From Bacillota bacterium (GTDB lineage Bacteria; Bacillota; Clostridia; Christensenellales; JAEXRW01): 64,000 nucleotides of DNA. The position numbers were made by a program, and so were the translations under genes. Each line of letters begins with the position of its first letter. Within the stretch, counting starts at the first letter, position 1. Shown piece after piece: positions 52,007 through 60,547 of this stretch. Below the pieces are notes generated by a model that saw nothing but the letters and a program-made list of their open reading frames with translations, made no database searches and was not told the DNA's origin. Location: positions 186,001-250,000 of the forward strand of contig JAEXRW010000010.1 of assembly GCA_023454175.1 (NCBI GenBank). Reading direction: 5' to 3'.

Positions 52007-54004
52007 ATGAAAAGCCAAAAAAGCATAACCTCGTTTGAGTATGACCTGAAGCGTGTGGACAGGGTAAACCTTATCGTCATCTGGGTGCTGATCGCCATCA
52101 TCATCGAGCAGGCATTCCTAAAGGGCGCAGGGAGAGGGCCCACTGTCATGCTGCAGGCCCTGCCCGTAGGCGCGCTGGCGACCCTGATCTATTTTTTGAA
52201 GATCAAACGCTTTTTGAAATCCCTGCTGTTTGGGCTGATCCCGGCATTGGCGATCTGCTTCGTCATTTTTATCAATGAGTTTTCGCTGGACAGGCATTAC
52301 ATGCTGTGCATCGCTACAACCATCATCGCCCTATACTTCAACAGGAAGCTGCTATTGGTTTATGGCGCCATCGTAAATGTCCTGGTGATCGCATTATATA
52401 TCCTGCAGCCTGCCCATCTGCTGGGAGATGCAAACAACCTGCCCAATTTCCTGTCGATCATCTTCATGCTGGACGGCCAGATCATCGTCCTTTTCTTCCT
52501 GACCAAGTGGGGCAGCAGCATCCTGAGCAATGCCCTGAAAAACAATGCCGAGGTGAAGGAACTGCTGCAGAAGCTCCAGATCTCCAGCGAATCGGAAAAA
52601 AAGCAGTCGGAATACCAGAAGGCCTATGTAAACAGATTAATGAACAACCTCCAAAGGATCGCAGACGGCGTACTGGACTGCGACCTGTCGCTGGATGATG
52701 CCGATACGGATACCGCAGACCTGCATGATATGCACTCCGCTATCAATGAGAGTCTTCGGAAAAGCATCGAAGCCATCCGGAAAATGGCGTTTGATATCTC
52801 CGTCCTGTCCACGGCCGCAAAGGTAGGCCAACTGGACAAACGCGTGGACACAGACTATTACATGGGAGAATACAAACGCATCGTAAACGGCATGAACGAT
52901 GCCCTCAACGCCATGCAAAAGCCTATCAGCGATGTATCGGACATCATGGGCCGGATATCGGGCGGGGACCTGGATGGATGCATAACCGCCGCGTATGACG
53001 GAGACTATGCCGAATTGATCTCCAACGTGAACACGACCACCACCAACCTCAAAGAGATCATCAGCGAGATCTCCTCTGCCCTGACAAAGATGGCGAACGG
53101 AGACCTCAATGTAAGCCTTTACGCCGACTACAAGGGCGAGTTTTTACTGATCAAGAACTCCCTGAACTATATCATAGACTCCTTCAATACCATACTGGCT
53201 GAAATAGGCGTCGCGTCCAGACAGGTGGCCGCAGGGACCAAACAATACTCCAGCAGCGCCCAGAACCTGTCCCAGGGTGCGACCGAACAGGCAAGCGCCA
53301 TCGAACAGCTCACATCCTCGATCACGGAGATCGCCGCGCAAACAAGACAGAATGCAGAAATGGCCTCGGAAGCCAATGAACTGGAAGCCTCCGTGAATCT
53401 TGCCGCCGCCGAGGGCAACGGGCATGTACAGAAAATGCTGCGCTCCATGAACGGCATCAACGACTCCTCGCGCGATATCTCACGCATCATCAAGGTGATA
53501 GACGATATAGCCTTCCAGACAAACATCCTGGCCCTGAACGCCGCAGTGGAAGCCGCCAGGGCAGGCACACACGGCAAGGGCTTCGCTGTGGTAGCTGAGG
53601 AAGTCAGAAATCTCGCATCGAAAAGTGCAGAAGCTGCGAAGGAAACCGCCGCGCTCATCGAGGGCTCCCTCAAAGGTGTGGAAGACGGGCTGAAGATCGC
53701 GCAGGATACAGCCGGCGCATTCAAGAATATCATGAACGGCGCGGAAAAGGCCGCAGCGCTGGTGGCGGAAATCGCCGTATCGTCCAACCAGCAGGCTACC
53801 GGTATCGCCCAGGTGAGCAAGGGCGTGGAACAGGTGGCCGCGGTGGTGCAAAGCAATTCCTCCATGGCGGAACAGAGCGCAACCACCAGTGAGGAACTAT
53901 CCGCCCAGGCGGAGATGCTCGAAAGAATGGCAAACCGGTTCACCTTGAAAAAGGAAACGGCCCAACCCGGTTATGCGGCATTGCCGGAGGGCGTCAACAA
54001 TTGA
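52007..54004 (+). CDS. Methyl-accepting chemotaxis protein with multi-helix membrane domain and tandem HAMP-like units
   Basis: A 665-residue chemoreceptor. The N-terminal 20-175 holds about five or six helices with almost no extracellular domain, unlike classical MCPs. It is followed by a coiled coil and HAMP-like units near 210-260, 263-305, 308-355 and 356-405, each with a G-x-L-D or N-G-D-L pattern. The signalling domain (about 410-650) contains the conserved tip DDIAFQTNILALNAAVEAARAG near 498-520. It passes signals to CheA/CheW. No C-terminal CheR-binding pentapeptide is seen. A receptor of this form may sense membrane or energy state. AAGGAG precedes the ATG. Confidence 0.92.
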   Translation: MKSQKSITSFEYDLKRVDRVNLIVIWVLIAIIIEQAFLKGAGRGPTVMLQALPVGALATLIYFLKIKRFLKSLLFGLIPALAICFVIFINEFSLDRHYMLCIATTIIALYFNRKLLLVYGAIVNVLVIALYILQPAHLLGDANNLPNFLSIIFMLDGQIIVLFFLTKWGSSILSNALKNNAEVKELLQKLQISSESEKKQSEYQKAYVNRLMNNLQRIADGVLDCDLSLDDADTDTADLHDMHSAINESLRKSIEAIRKMAFDISVLSTAAKVGQLDKRVDTDYYMGEYKRIVNGMNDALNAMQKPISDVSDIMGRISGGDLDGCITAAYDGDYAELISNVNTTTTNLKEIISEISSALTKMANGDLNVSLYADYKGEFLLIKNSLNYIIDSFNTILAEIGVASRQVAAGTKQYSSSAQNLSQGATEQASAIEQLTSSITEIAAQTRQNAEMASEANELEASVNLAAAEGNGHVQKMLRSMNGINDSSRDISRIIKVIDDIAFQTNILALNAAVEAARAGTHGKGFAVVAEEVRNLASKSAEAAKETAALIEGSLKGVEDGLKIAQDTAGAFKNIMNGAEKAAALVAEIAVSSNQQATGIAQVSKGVEQVAAVVQSNSSMAEQSATTSEELSAQAEMLERMANRFTLKKETAQPGYAALPEGVNN

Positions 54005-54033
54005 TCTGGTACAAAGAGCAGTCAAAAATATGG

Positions 54034-54064
54034 AGGAGCCGGTAAAAAGGCTCCTTCTTTTTTG
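54034..54064 (+). terminator. Rho-independent terminator of the chemoreceptor gene
   Basis: AGGAGCC/GGCTCCT stem (54034-54040 with 54049-54055) and a long T tract. Confidence 0.88.
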
Positions 54065-54078
54065 TTTAGATTTACGGA

Positions 54079-55017
54079 TCATCTTGTTAAGTTTTGCAAT
54101 TCATCCAGGGAGACATACAATTCCGCGCTGCCGAAGGCGGACTTATCCCCCGAGAATATGGGCCTATCCGTAGAAGCGGGGAGGGCACGGGCGTAGACAC
54201 CGCCGCCCTGGTCATAGAATTTACCATCAATGCCGCCGAGGGCGCTGTACAGCGGCCCAGACACAGACTTCAAAAAGCCGCGGGTATCCCCGGCAAAGAG
54301 AAGCACCACATCTCCGGTTTCGGATACATAGGCGCCGTCCGGACTGCGGAGGAGAAGCGGGTCGCCAGGGGAATGGTAATCCTCCCAGTTCCCGTCGCCC
54401 GGCTTCTTTTCGGAGATGCAGTTCTCTGCATAATCCCCGTACGTGGTGGCACCGCCCATTTCCACGACGAATATGTCGCCGCCGGGCTGGACATCCCCCT
54501 TGAACACCTGGCCCACGCGGTACTGCGCGAGGGTATAGAGCATCTCATTTTGGAAGACGGGGCGGGCCGAGAGGCAAGTGCCCGTAAAAACAATATCCGC
54601 ATCCGCGTACAGTTCCGCGGCGCCTGTATAGAGCTTTATTTTGTCTACTGTCGAAATATTATGAATGCCCGCATTGCCAGATGATGGTGAAGGCGGGACG
54701 GCGCGAACATCCGCATTGCCCGGAGCCGGGGAGGACGCGGCCGACGGGACGGGCGAATACACGGCCACGGCTTGGGCGTTTGAGGACGCCGGGGGCAAAG
54801 AAACATCCTGACCGCCATTGATATGCGGGAGCAGGAAAACCGCAAGCACGACCACGGCTGCGGCCGCGACTGGAATGACGATATAAACCGGTTTCCGGGC
54901 ATGCCTTTTCCCACTCCGCTGCTTCTGCGACAGGTACAGGCGGGCAATGGTCCTCTCTTCAAATCCCGTGCCGGGCTGAATATAGGAGATGGCCCGCTCA
55001 CATTGACGTTTATTCAT
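54079..55017 (-). CDS. Probable anti-sigma factor with extracytoplasmic domain
   Basis: A 312-residue single-pass membrane protein. The short cytoplasmic N-terminus (about 1-42) is followed by one helix (44-63), a Ser/Pro/Ala-rich linker and an extracytoplasmic domain (about 125-312) with no recognised family. It overlaps the ECF sigma gene by 8 bases (ATGAATAA). This layout is typical of membrane anti-sigma factors that hold the sigma factor until an outside signal arrives. The N-terminus is shorter than a zinc-type ASD and has only one Cys, so it is not a ZAS-type factor. The assignment rests on gene order and topology. Confidence 0.7.
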   Translation of the reverse strand: MNKRQCERAISYIQPGTGFEERTIARLYLSQKQRSGKRHARKPVYIVIPVAAAAVVVLAVFLLPHINGGQDVSLPPASSNAQAVAVYSPVPSAASSPAPGNADVRAVPPSPSSGNAGIHNISTVDKIKLYTGAAELYADADIVFTGTCLSARPVFQNEMLYTLAQYRVGQVFKGDVQPGGDIFVVEMGGATTYGDYAENCISEKKPGDGNWEDYHSPGDPLLLRSPDGAYVSETGDVVLLFAGDTRGFLKSVSGPLYSALGGIDGKFYDQGGGVYARALPASTDRPIFSGDKSAFGSAELYVSLDELQNLTR

Positions 55018-55495
55018 AGAAATCTTCTCCCAACTGATCCCGAATGAGCTTCCGGCCGCGATCCAGACGCGTGCCGACGGTGGAGGGGGGGACGCGAAGA
55101 ATGTCGGCCGTTTCCCTTATGGAACAGCCATGGAAGTAAAACAGGTATACAGGGAGCCTGTATTTTTCGTCCAGTTCCAACACCGTGTGCAGGAGCATCC
55201 TGTCCTCCGGAGGCATGTACGAGAGGTCATCCGCCAGCGGGACGGTGCGCCTTTTCCAGCCCGATCTCAGAAAATCCCTGCACTTATTGACGGCGACCCT
55301 TGCCAGCCACGCCTTTTCGTGCCCCTCATCCTGAAAGGGGGGTGCCTTTTCCAGCCAGGTGAGAAACGCATCCTGCGCGATATCCTCGGCGTCGGAGACG
55401 TTTTTTACGAAGGAAAAGGCCAGCCGGACGATGCCGGCGCCGTACTGCAGCACGACGCGCTGTATCCTGTCTTCGGGCGCACAGTGACATTCCAG
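55010..55495 (-). CDS. ECF-type RNA polymerase sigma factor
   Basis: A sigma-70 family protein of about 160 residues with region 2 (RLAFSFVKNVSDAEDIAQDAFLTWLEK) and region 4 (LPVYLFYFHGCSIRETADILRVPPSTVGTRLDRGRKLIRDQL). Conserved coding sequence (PEDRIQRVVLQYGAGIV) extends upstream of the first GTG (55453), so the true start is further up. The only candidate with a strong Shine-Dalgarno (AAGGAGAGG) in frame is the CTG at 55495. An ATG at 55490 lies in another frame. A stop codon (TAA) lies six codons before the CTG. The gene is translationally coupled to the anti-sigma gene that follows. Confidence 0.82.
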   Translation of the reverse strand: MECHCAPEDRIQRVVLQYGAGIVRLAFSFVKNVSDAEDIAQDAFLTWLEKAPPFQDEGHEKAWLARVAVNKCRDFLRSGWKRRTVPLADDLSYMPPEDRMLLHTVLELDEKYRLPVYLFYFHGCSIRETADILRVPPSTVGTRLDRGRKLIRDQLGEDFYE

Positions 55496-55677
55496 AGGAT
55501 ATCCTCTCCTTTACGCCTATATAACGAGCCAGGACGGCGATATTTCTCAAACTTTTTTAAAATATCACCGGAAATTTAACAAATCCATATCGAGAGAATT
55601 ATACCATATATTCCAACCTCCCTCTTTCAGGCCGTCCGCAGTATAATGGATGCACATGCGCCGCGCGCCAAAAATGG

Positions 55678-55706
55678 TTGACGGAGGGTAAGGCGCGGAA
55701 TATAAT
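55678..55706 (+). promoter_or_regulatory. Promoter of the fatty acid operon
   Basis: TTGACG (55678-55683), 17 bases, TATAAT (55701-55706). The leader to the marR start is about 50 bases. The MarR-type sites overlap and follow the -10 box. Confidence 0.8.
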
Positions 55707-55735
55707 TAGCATAACTAATAATCAAGCATACTAAT
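55705..55735. promoter_or_regulatory. Candidate operator of the fab regulator
   Basis: ATTAGCATAACTAAT (55705-55719, inverted repeat) and AGCATACTAAT (55725-55735) are two related sites across the -10 box and the transcription start. This fits repression by the MarR protein encoded next, as FabT does in streptococci. Confidence 0.6.
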
Positions 55736-55761
55736 CATATTTCAAAAGCGGGTGAACCCCC

Positions 55762-56211
55762 TTGGAAGAGCTCGATGCAAAACTGAATGATATCCTGGTG
55801 GACACCTTCCGCAATATCCTGCGCGTGGAGCAGAACATGATGCGCTCGGAGGGCAAGCTGATCCTCTCGATCGGCGAGGTGCACTGCATCGAAGCCATCG
55901 GGAAACAGGAGGACCGCACCATCACGGAGATCGCGCGGGAGCTGGACATCACCACCGCCACGGCGTGCGCCACGGTGGACCGGCTGGAGCGAAAGGGATA
56001 CGTAACGCGCACCCGCTCCAACGGGGACCGGCGCGAGGTGCACGTGGACCTGACCGAACGGGGGAAAAAGGTGGACCGCATCCATAAAGGATTTCACAGG
56101 AATATGATCCGCCGGATCATGGAAGGCTTTACCCGTGAAGAAGCGGAGATCATGCTGCGGGGCGTGGAGAGACTGGACAGATTTTTCCGCTCGGCAGCCC
56201 ATAAAGACTAG
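55762..56211 (+). CDS. MarR family regulator of fatty acid synthesis (FabT-like)
   Basis: A 149-residue winged-HTH dimer. ILSIGEVHCIEAIGKQEDRTITEIARELDITTATACATVDRLERKGYVTRTRSNGDRREVHVDLTERG is a full MarR domain with the DRR wing. As the first gene of the fab operon, with paired palindromes in its promoter, it probably represses the operon. FabT-type regulators sense long-chain acyl-ACP. The start is the TTG at 55762; the site before it (GGGTGA) is weak, so low translation is likely. Confidence 0.9.
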   Translation: MEELDAKLNDILVDTFRNILRVEQNMMRSEGKLILSIGEVHCIEAIGKQEDRTITEIARELDITTATACATVDRLERKGYVTRTRSNGDRREVHVDLTERGKKVDRIHKGFHRNMIRRIMEGFTREEAEIMLRGVERLDRFFRSAAHKD

Positions 56212-56235
56212 TTTTTTACAACCGCAGGAGGAGAC

Positions 56236-57207
56236 ATGAAAGCAGCAATCCTAGGGACGGGGAGCGCCCTGCCCGACAACATTGTCACCAACGGCGACCT
56301 CTCCAAATACGTGGAAACCAACGACGAATGGATCACCTCGCACACCGGCATCAAAGAACGGCGCATTTCCGCGGACGGGACCTCATTTCAGACCGCGGCG
56401 ACTGCAGTGAACCGGGCGCTGGAAGACGCCAATATCAAAGGCTCGGAGCTCGACCTCATCATCGGCGCGACTTTCACTCCCGACTACATGAGCCCCAACC
56501 TGGCCAGCCAACTGCAAGGAGAGATCGGGGCCAAATGCCCAGCATTCGACATGAACGCGGCATGCTCGGGATTCCTTTTCGGCCTGGACATCGCCTGCAG
56601 GTACGTGCAGAGCGGCGCGGCAAAAAAGGTGCTGGTGGCGGCCAGCGAGACGGTTTCCAAAATCATCAACTACAAAGACCGCTCGACCTGCGTGATCTTC
56701 GGCGACGGGGCGGGCGCGGCAGTGGTATCCGAAAGCCCGGACGACGGGGTGCTGTGCTCCATCATCGGGACGGAAAGCGACACCAAGCGTTCACTGCAGA
56801 TCCCTGGACTGCAGGGGAACTGCCCTTTTTACAAGACGCAGGTCAAAATGGAACCCGGGCTGGTAATGGAAGGCAATGAAGTATACATGTTTGCGGTGCG
56901 GACGATGGCAAAGGATATCAAAAACGCATTAAAACAGGCCAACCTCGAAGCCGGAGATATCGACTACGTGGTGCCGCACCAGGCCAACGTGCGCATCATC
57001 GAGGCGGTATCCGCCAAACTGAAAATCCTCCTGAATAAGTTTCACATCAACATAGACAAATACGGCAACACCTCGGCGGCGAGCGTGCCCATCGCATTGG
57101 ATGAACTGAACAAATCGGGCAAGCTGAAAAAGGGCGATAAGGTGCTGATGTGCGCGTTCGGGGGAGGATTCTCCTCGGGGGCGGCGATCATCAACTGGGC
57201 GAAGTAG
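56236..57207 (+). CDS. fabH: 3-oxoacyl-ACP synthase III
   Basis: Condenses acetyl-CoA with malonyl-ACP to start fatty acid chains. A 323-residue protein of normal length. Catalytic Cys110 in NAACSGFLFGLD, His248 in VPHQANVRI and Asn278 in YGNTSAAS are in place. Other FabH marks are TNDEWITSHTGIKERR and FGGGFSSGA. AGGAGGAG precedes the ATG, 24 bases after marR. A repeat cluster of about 170 bases follows the stop and separates it from acpP. Confidence 0.95.
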   Translation: MKAAILGTGSALPDNIVTNGDLSKYVETNDEWITSHTGIKERRISADGTSFQTAATAVNRALEDANIKGSELDLIIGATFTPDYMSPNLASQLQGEIGAKCPAFDMNAACSGFLFGLDIACRYVQSGAAKKVLVAASETVSKIINYKDRSTCVIFGDGAGAAVVSESPDDGVLCSIIGTESDTKRSLQIPGLQGNCPFYKTQVKMEPGLVMEGNEVYMFAVRTMAKDIKNALKQANLEAGDIDYVVPHQANVRIIEAVSAKLKILLNKFHINIDKYGNTSAASVPIALDELNKSGKLKKGDKVLMCAFGGGFSSGAAIINWAK

Positions 57208-57375
57208 AAAAGTTAAGAGTTAACAGTTAATAGTTAAGAGTTGAGGAATGCCCTTCGGGCATGATCAGATAGCCCTGCGGGGGCAATGTAAAATTTACAA
57301 TTTACAATTTACAATGTACAATGGCGGGATGCCCTGCGGGCATGATTAGATGGCCCTGCGAGGGAGACTTGCTGA
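57208..57375. repeat. Modular intergenic repeat cluster inside the fab operon
   Basis: AGTTAAGAGTTAACAGTTAATAG units, GAGGAATGCCCTTCGGGCATGATC, AGCCCTGCGGGGGC, AATTTACAATTTACAATG units, and GGATGCCCTGCGGGCATGATTAG, between fabH and acpP. Confidence 0.8.
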
Positions 57376-57386
57376 AGTTAAAACGG

Positions 57387-57415
57387 TTGACAAGATTGAG
57401 ACAAAGGCATTAAAT
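57387..57415 (+). promoter_or_regulatory. Possible internal promoter before acpP
   Basis: TTGACA (57387-57392), 17 bases, TTAAAT (57410-57415). It lies after the repeat cluster and may restart transcription of the downstream genes. Confidence 0.45.
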
Positions 57416-57502
57416 ACATAACAAAACGCGGGAAGCGAACCCTAATAGACCAAACCCATGTTAACCTGGCCGGGAACGGCTGAAATAAAGGAGGAAATAA
57501 TA

Positions 57503-57730
57503 ATGGTTTTTGAAAAAGTGGCAGCGATCATCGCAGATTCCAAGGGCGTGGACAAGGCGACCATCACGGCGGAGACGGCACTGGCGGACCTGGGGTTTGA
57601 CTCCCTGGATGCAGTACAGCTGGTCATGGACCTGGAAGAGGAATTTGGCATCACCATCGGCACGGACAAGATGGCCAAGACGGTGGGCGAGGCTGTGGCG
57701 ATCGTGGAAGAAAAGATGGCCGGCAAGTGA
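57503..57730 (+). CDS. acpP: Acyl carrier protein
   Basis: A 75-residue acidic helical protein that carries growing acyl chains on 4'-phosphopantetheine. The attachment site is Ser34 in LGFDSLDAVQLVMDLEEEFG. The start is ATG 57503 after AAGGAGG; the reading from 57458 is not used by the ribosome binding site. Next to fabK with 7 bases between stop and start. Confidence 0.95.
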   Translation: MVFEKVAAIIADSKGVDKATITAETALADLGFDSLDAVQLVMDLEEEFGITIGTDKMAKTVGEAVAIVEEKMAGK

Positions 57731-57737
57731 GGCAGAG

Positions 57738-58688
57738 ATGATCAAGACAAGGCTTTGCGATTTACTGGACATCCAATACCCCATCATCCAGGGCGGCATG
57801 GCCTGGGTAGCAGACGCCTCCCTGGCCGCCGCCGTGAGCGAGGCAGGGGGCATGGGGCTGATCGCCACCATGAACGCCCCGCCCGACTGGGTGCGGCAGG
57901 AGATCCAAAAGGCGCGCTCCCTCACGGACAAGCGGTTTGGCATCAACATCATGCTGCTCTCCCCGTACGCGGACGATGTGGCGAAGATTGCCATTGAAGA
58001 ACATATCCCCGTCATCACCACAGGCGCGGGGAGCCCGGCCAAGTACATGAAGGACTGGATCGAGGCGGGCATAAAAGTACTGCCCGTGGTGGCGTCGACG
58101 GCCCTGGCCAAGCTGATGCAGCGCATGGGCGCATCGGCCGTCATCGCGGAAGGCGGGGAATCGGGCGGGCATATCGGCGATCTGACCACGATGGCGCTGA
58201 CGCCGCAGGTGGTGGACAGCGTGAACGTCCCGGTGGTATCCGCCGGGGGCATCGCGGACGGGCGCGGGATCGCGGCGGCGCTGATGCTGGGCGCCTCGGG
58301 CGTGCAGGTGGGCACACGCTTTTGCGTGGCGAAGGAATGCACGATCCACGACAACTACAAACAGCGTATCCTGCGGGCCAACGACATCGACACCGTGGTC
58401 ACGGGCAGGCGGCTGGGTCACCCGGTGCGCGCGATGAAGAACCCCTTCATGCGGGCCTTCGCGGACAAGGAAAAGGACGAGAGCGTAACGCTGGAGGAAC
58501 TGGAAAACTTCGGCGTGGGCGGGCTGCGCAAGGCGGCGCGCGACGGCGACACCGAATGGGGCTGCGTGATGGCGGGGCAGATATCGGGCCTGGTGAAACA
58601 GGAAGAGCCGGCGGCCGACATCATCCGCAGCATGTTCGCCGAGGCGGAGGAGCTGCTGAAAAGCGCATGCACGAGGTTGACACCATGA
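57738..58688 (+). CDS. fabK: Enoyl-ACP reductase II (FMN-dependent)
   Basis: Reduces trans-2-enoyl-ACP with NAD(P)H in the last step of each elongation cycle; FabK replaces FabI in many Clostridia and streptococci. A 316-residue TIM-barrel flavoprotein (2-nitropropane dioxygenase fold). IQGGMAWVAD, ITTGAGSP, EGGESGGHIG and SAGGIADGRGIAAAL bind FMN and substrate. The start is ATG 57738. The end overlaps the fabD start (ATGA). No fabI or fabV is seen in the window. Confidence 0.95.
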   Translation: MIKTRLCDLLDIQYPIIQGGMAWVADASLAAAVSEAGGMGLIATMNAPPDWVRQEIQKARSLTDKRFGINIMLLSPYADDVAKIAIEEHIPVITTGAGSPAKYMKDWIEAGIKVLPVVASTALAKLMQRMGASAVIAEGGESGGHIGDLTTMALTPQVVDSVNVPVVSAGGIADGRGIAAALMLGASGVQVGTRFCVAKECTIHDNYKQRILRANDIDTVVTGRRLGHPVRAMKNPFMRAFADKEKDESVTLEELENFGVGGLRKAARDGDTEWGCVMAGQISGLVKQEEPAADIIRSMFAEAEELLKSACTRLTP

Positions 58689-59596
58689 AGACCGCATTTG
58701 TGTTCGCGGGACAGGGCGCGCAGTACGAGGGCATGGGGAAATCCCTGTACGAAACGAGCGGAACTGCCAGAAAACTGCTGGATTCCCTGGAGACCCATCG
58801 GCCGGGGCTCAAAGAACTGCTATTCACAGGCAGCAAGGAAGAACTGTCCAGGACGGAAAACACGCAGGCGTGCGTATACGCCGTGGGGCTGATGGCTTTC
58901 ACGGCGGCCATCGAGGCGGGCATGCGCCCGGCCATGCTGGCGGGATTTTCCCTGGGGGAATACTGCGCACTGGCAGCGGGCGGCGCCTATACCGCGCAGG
59001 AAGGCTTCCTGCTGGTGGAAAAGCGGGCGAAGCTGATGGCCGAGGCGGCGAAGGCGGGCGGCGGGATGGCGGCTGTGCTGAAACTGCCGGAAGAGGACGT
59101 GGTCCGCATCTGCGCCGAAACCGGAAACGTATGGCCGGTAAACTTCAACTGCCCGGGACAGATCTCCTGTTCGGGCACGAAGGAGGCGGTGGATGCACTC
59201 ATCAAACGCGTCATCGAGGCAGGGGGGCGGGCCCTCCCCATCGCGGTGAGCGGAGCCTTCCACACGCCGCTGATGGAGAGCGCATACCAGGGCCTGCAGA
59301 AGGAACTGCAGGGGATCACCCTGCACGTGCTGCACTTCCCGGTCTACGCCAACACCACGGCGGAGCCCTACGGGCCGGAGATATCGGAGCAGCTGGCGCT
59401 GCAGGTGAAAAGCCCGGTGCTGTGGGAAAGGACGATCCGCAACATGGCGGCAAACGGGGCGGAGGCCTTCGTGGAGCTGGGCCCAGGCAAGGTACTGACG
59501 GGCTTCACCAAACGCATATTCCCCGACGCCAAAACAGCCAACATCGAGGATGCGCAGACGCTGGAAGCGGCAAAGAAATTAATAGTTAATAATTAA
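58685..59596 (+). CDS. fabD: Malonyl-CoA:ACP transacylase
   Basis: Moves the malonyl group from CoA to ACP. A 303-residue protein: FAGQGAQYEGMG start, Ser89 in GFSLGEY, the Arg of the VEKRAKLM helix, and His193 in SGAFHTPLM form the active site. The end reads AAKKLIVNN, where LIVNN and TAA are formed by TTAATAGTTAATAATTAA, which is the beginning of the intergenic repeat. The native C-terminus may have been replaced. It overlaps fabK by 4 bases. Confidence 0.95.
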   Translation: MKTAFVFAGQGAQYEGMGKSLYETSGTARKLLDSLETHRPGLKELLFTGSKEELSRTENTQACVYAVGLMAFTAAIEAGMRPAMLAGFSLGEYCALAAGGAYTAQEGFLLVEKRAKLMAEAAKAGGGMAAVLKLPEEDVVRICAETGNVWPVNFNCPGQISCSGTKEAVDALIKRVIEAGGRALPIAVSGAFHTPLMESAYQGLQKELQGITLHVLHFPVYANTTAEPYGPEISEQLALQVKSPVLWERTIRNMAANGAEAFVELGPGKVLTGFTKRIFPDAKTANIEDAQTLEAAKKLIVNN

Positions 59597-59703
59597 TAAT
59601 TAATAATTGAGGTATGCCTTCGGCATGATTTACTGCTGCCGAGCGCTTATCTCCAAGAGAACACTGGTTTCCCCAATGAAATAAAAGATTTCATATGGGG
59701 AAA
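59578..59703. repeat. Intergenic repeat and hairpin between fabD and fabG
   Basis: AATTAATAGTTAATAATTAATAATTAATAATTG units and a short GTATGCCTTCGGCATGA palindrome. A hairpin at 59668-59703 follows (TTTCCCCAATGAAA with TTTCATATGGGGAAA). Confidence 0.75.
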
Positions 59704-59778
59704 GAGAAGAAAACAGACTAAACACATGCAATCATATTTTATTTATTTTATTGACCAGTTTTAAGAGGTGCAAGATTC

Positions 59779-60519
59779 ATGGAAGAACGGAGAGTAGCCA
59801 TCGTGACGGGCGCGTCGCGGGGTATCGGGAGCGTGACGGCCAAGGCCCTGGCGAAGACGGGGTACCGCATCGTCATCAACGATATCGTGGAGGACGAGAA
59901 GGCGCAGGACGTCCTCGAAGAAATAAAGGCCCTGGGCGGGGAGGCCACCTATTACCGGTGCGACGTGACGAACTTCGCCGCATGCGGGGAAATGGTGAAA
60001 GCCACCGTCAAGGAATATGGACACCTGGACGCGGTGGTCTGCAACGCGGGCATCACGCGGGACGGGCTGATATTGAACATGCCGGAGGAGGACTTCGACC
60101 GGGTGATCTCGGTGAACCTCAAGGGCGCGTTCAACCTGGCGCGGCACGCAAGCTCCCCCATGCAGAAGAAAAGAAGCGGGCGCATCGTGATGGTATCCTC
60201 CGTCATCGGCCTGATGGGCAACAGCGGGCAGGCCAACTACGCCGCATCCAAGGCCGGCCTCATCGGCCTGGCCAAGTCGGTGGCGAAGGAGCTGGCGGCG
60301 CGCAACATCACATGCAACCTGGTGGCCCCGGGATATATCGCCACGGACATGACGGCGGTGCTCCCCGAGGAAGTGAAGGCGGAGATGATCAAACGCATCC
60401 CCATGGGCCGGTACGGCACGGCGGAGGACGTGGCGAACGTGATCGCCTTCCTGTGCTCGGACGCGGCGCAGTACGTGACGGGGGAGGTCATCCGCGTGGA
60501 CGGCGGGATGGCGATGTAA
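59779..60519 (+). CDS. fabG: 3-oxoacyl-ACP reductase
   Basis: NADPH-dependent ketoreductase of the elongation cycle. A 246-residue short-chain dehydrogenase: VTGASRGIG nucleotide loop, NAGIT, the catalytic Ser near 141 (VSSVIG), Tyr154 and Lys158 in ANYAASKAGL. Normal length and complete. AAGAGGTG precedes ATG. The next gene, fabF, starts 28 bases after the stop. Confidence 0.95.
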   Translation: MEERRVAIVTGASRGIGSVTAKALAKTGYRIVINDIVEDEKAQDVLEEIKALGGEATYYRCDVTNFAACGEMVKATVKEYGHLDAVVCNAGITRDGLILNMPEEDFDRVISVNLKGAFNLARHASSPMQKKRSGRIVMVSSVIGLMGNSGQANYAASKAGLIGLAKSVAKELAARNITCNLVAPGYIATDMTAVLPEEVKAEMIKRIPMGRYGTAEDVANVIAFLCSDAAQYVTGEVIRVDGGMAM

Positions 60520-60547
60520 CCCCATCCTAGTTTACGGAGGTTTTGCA

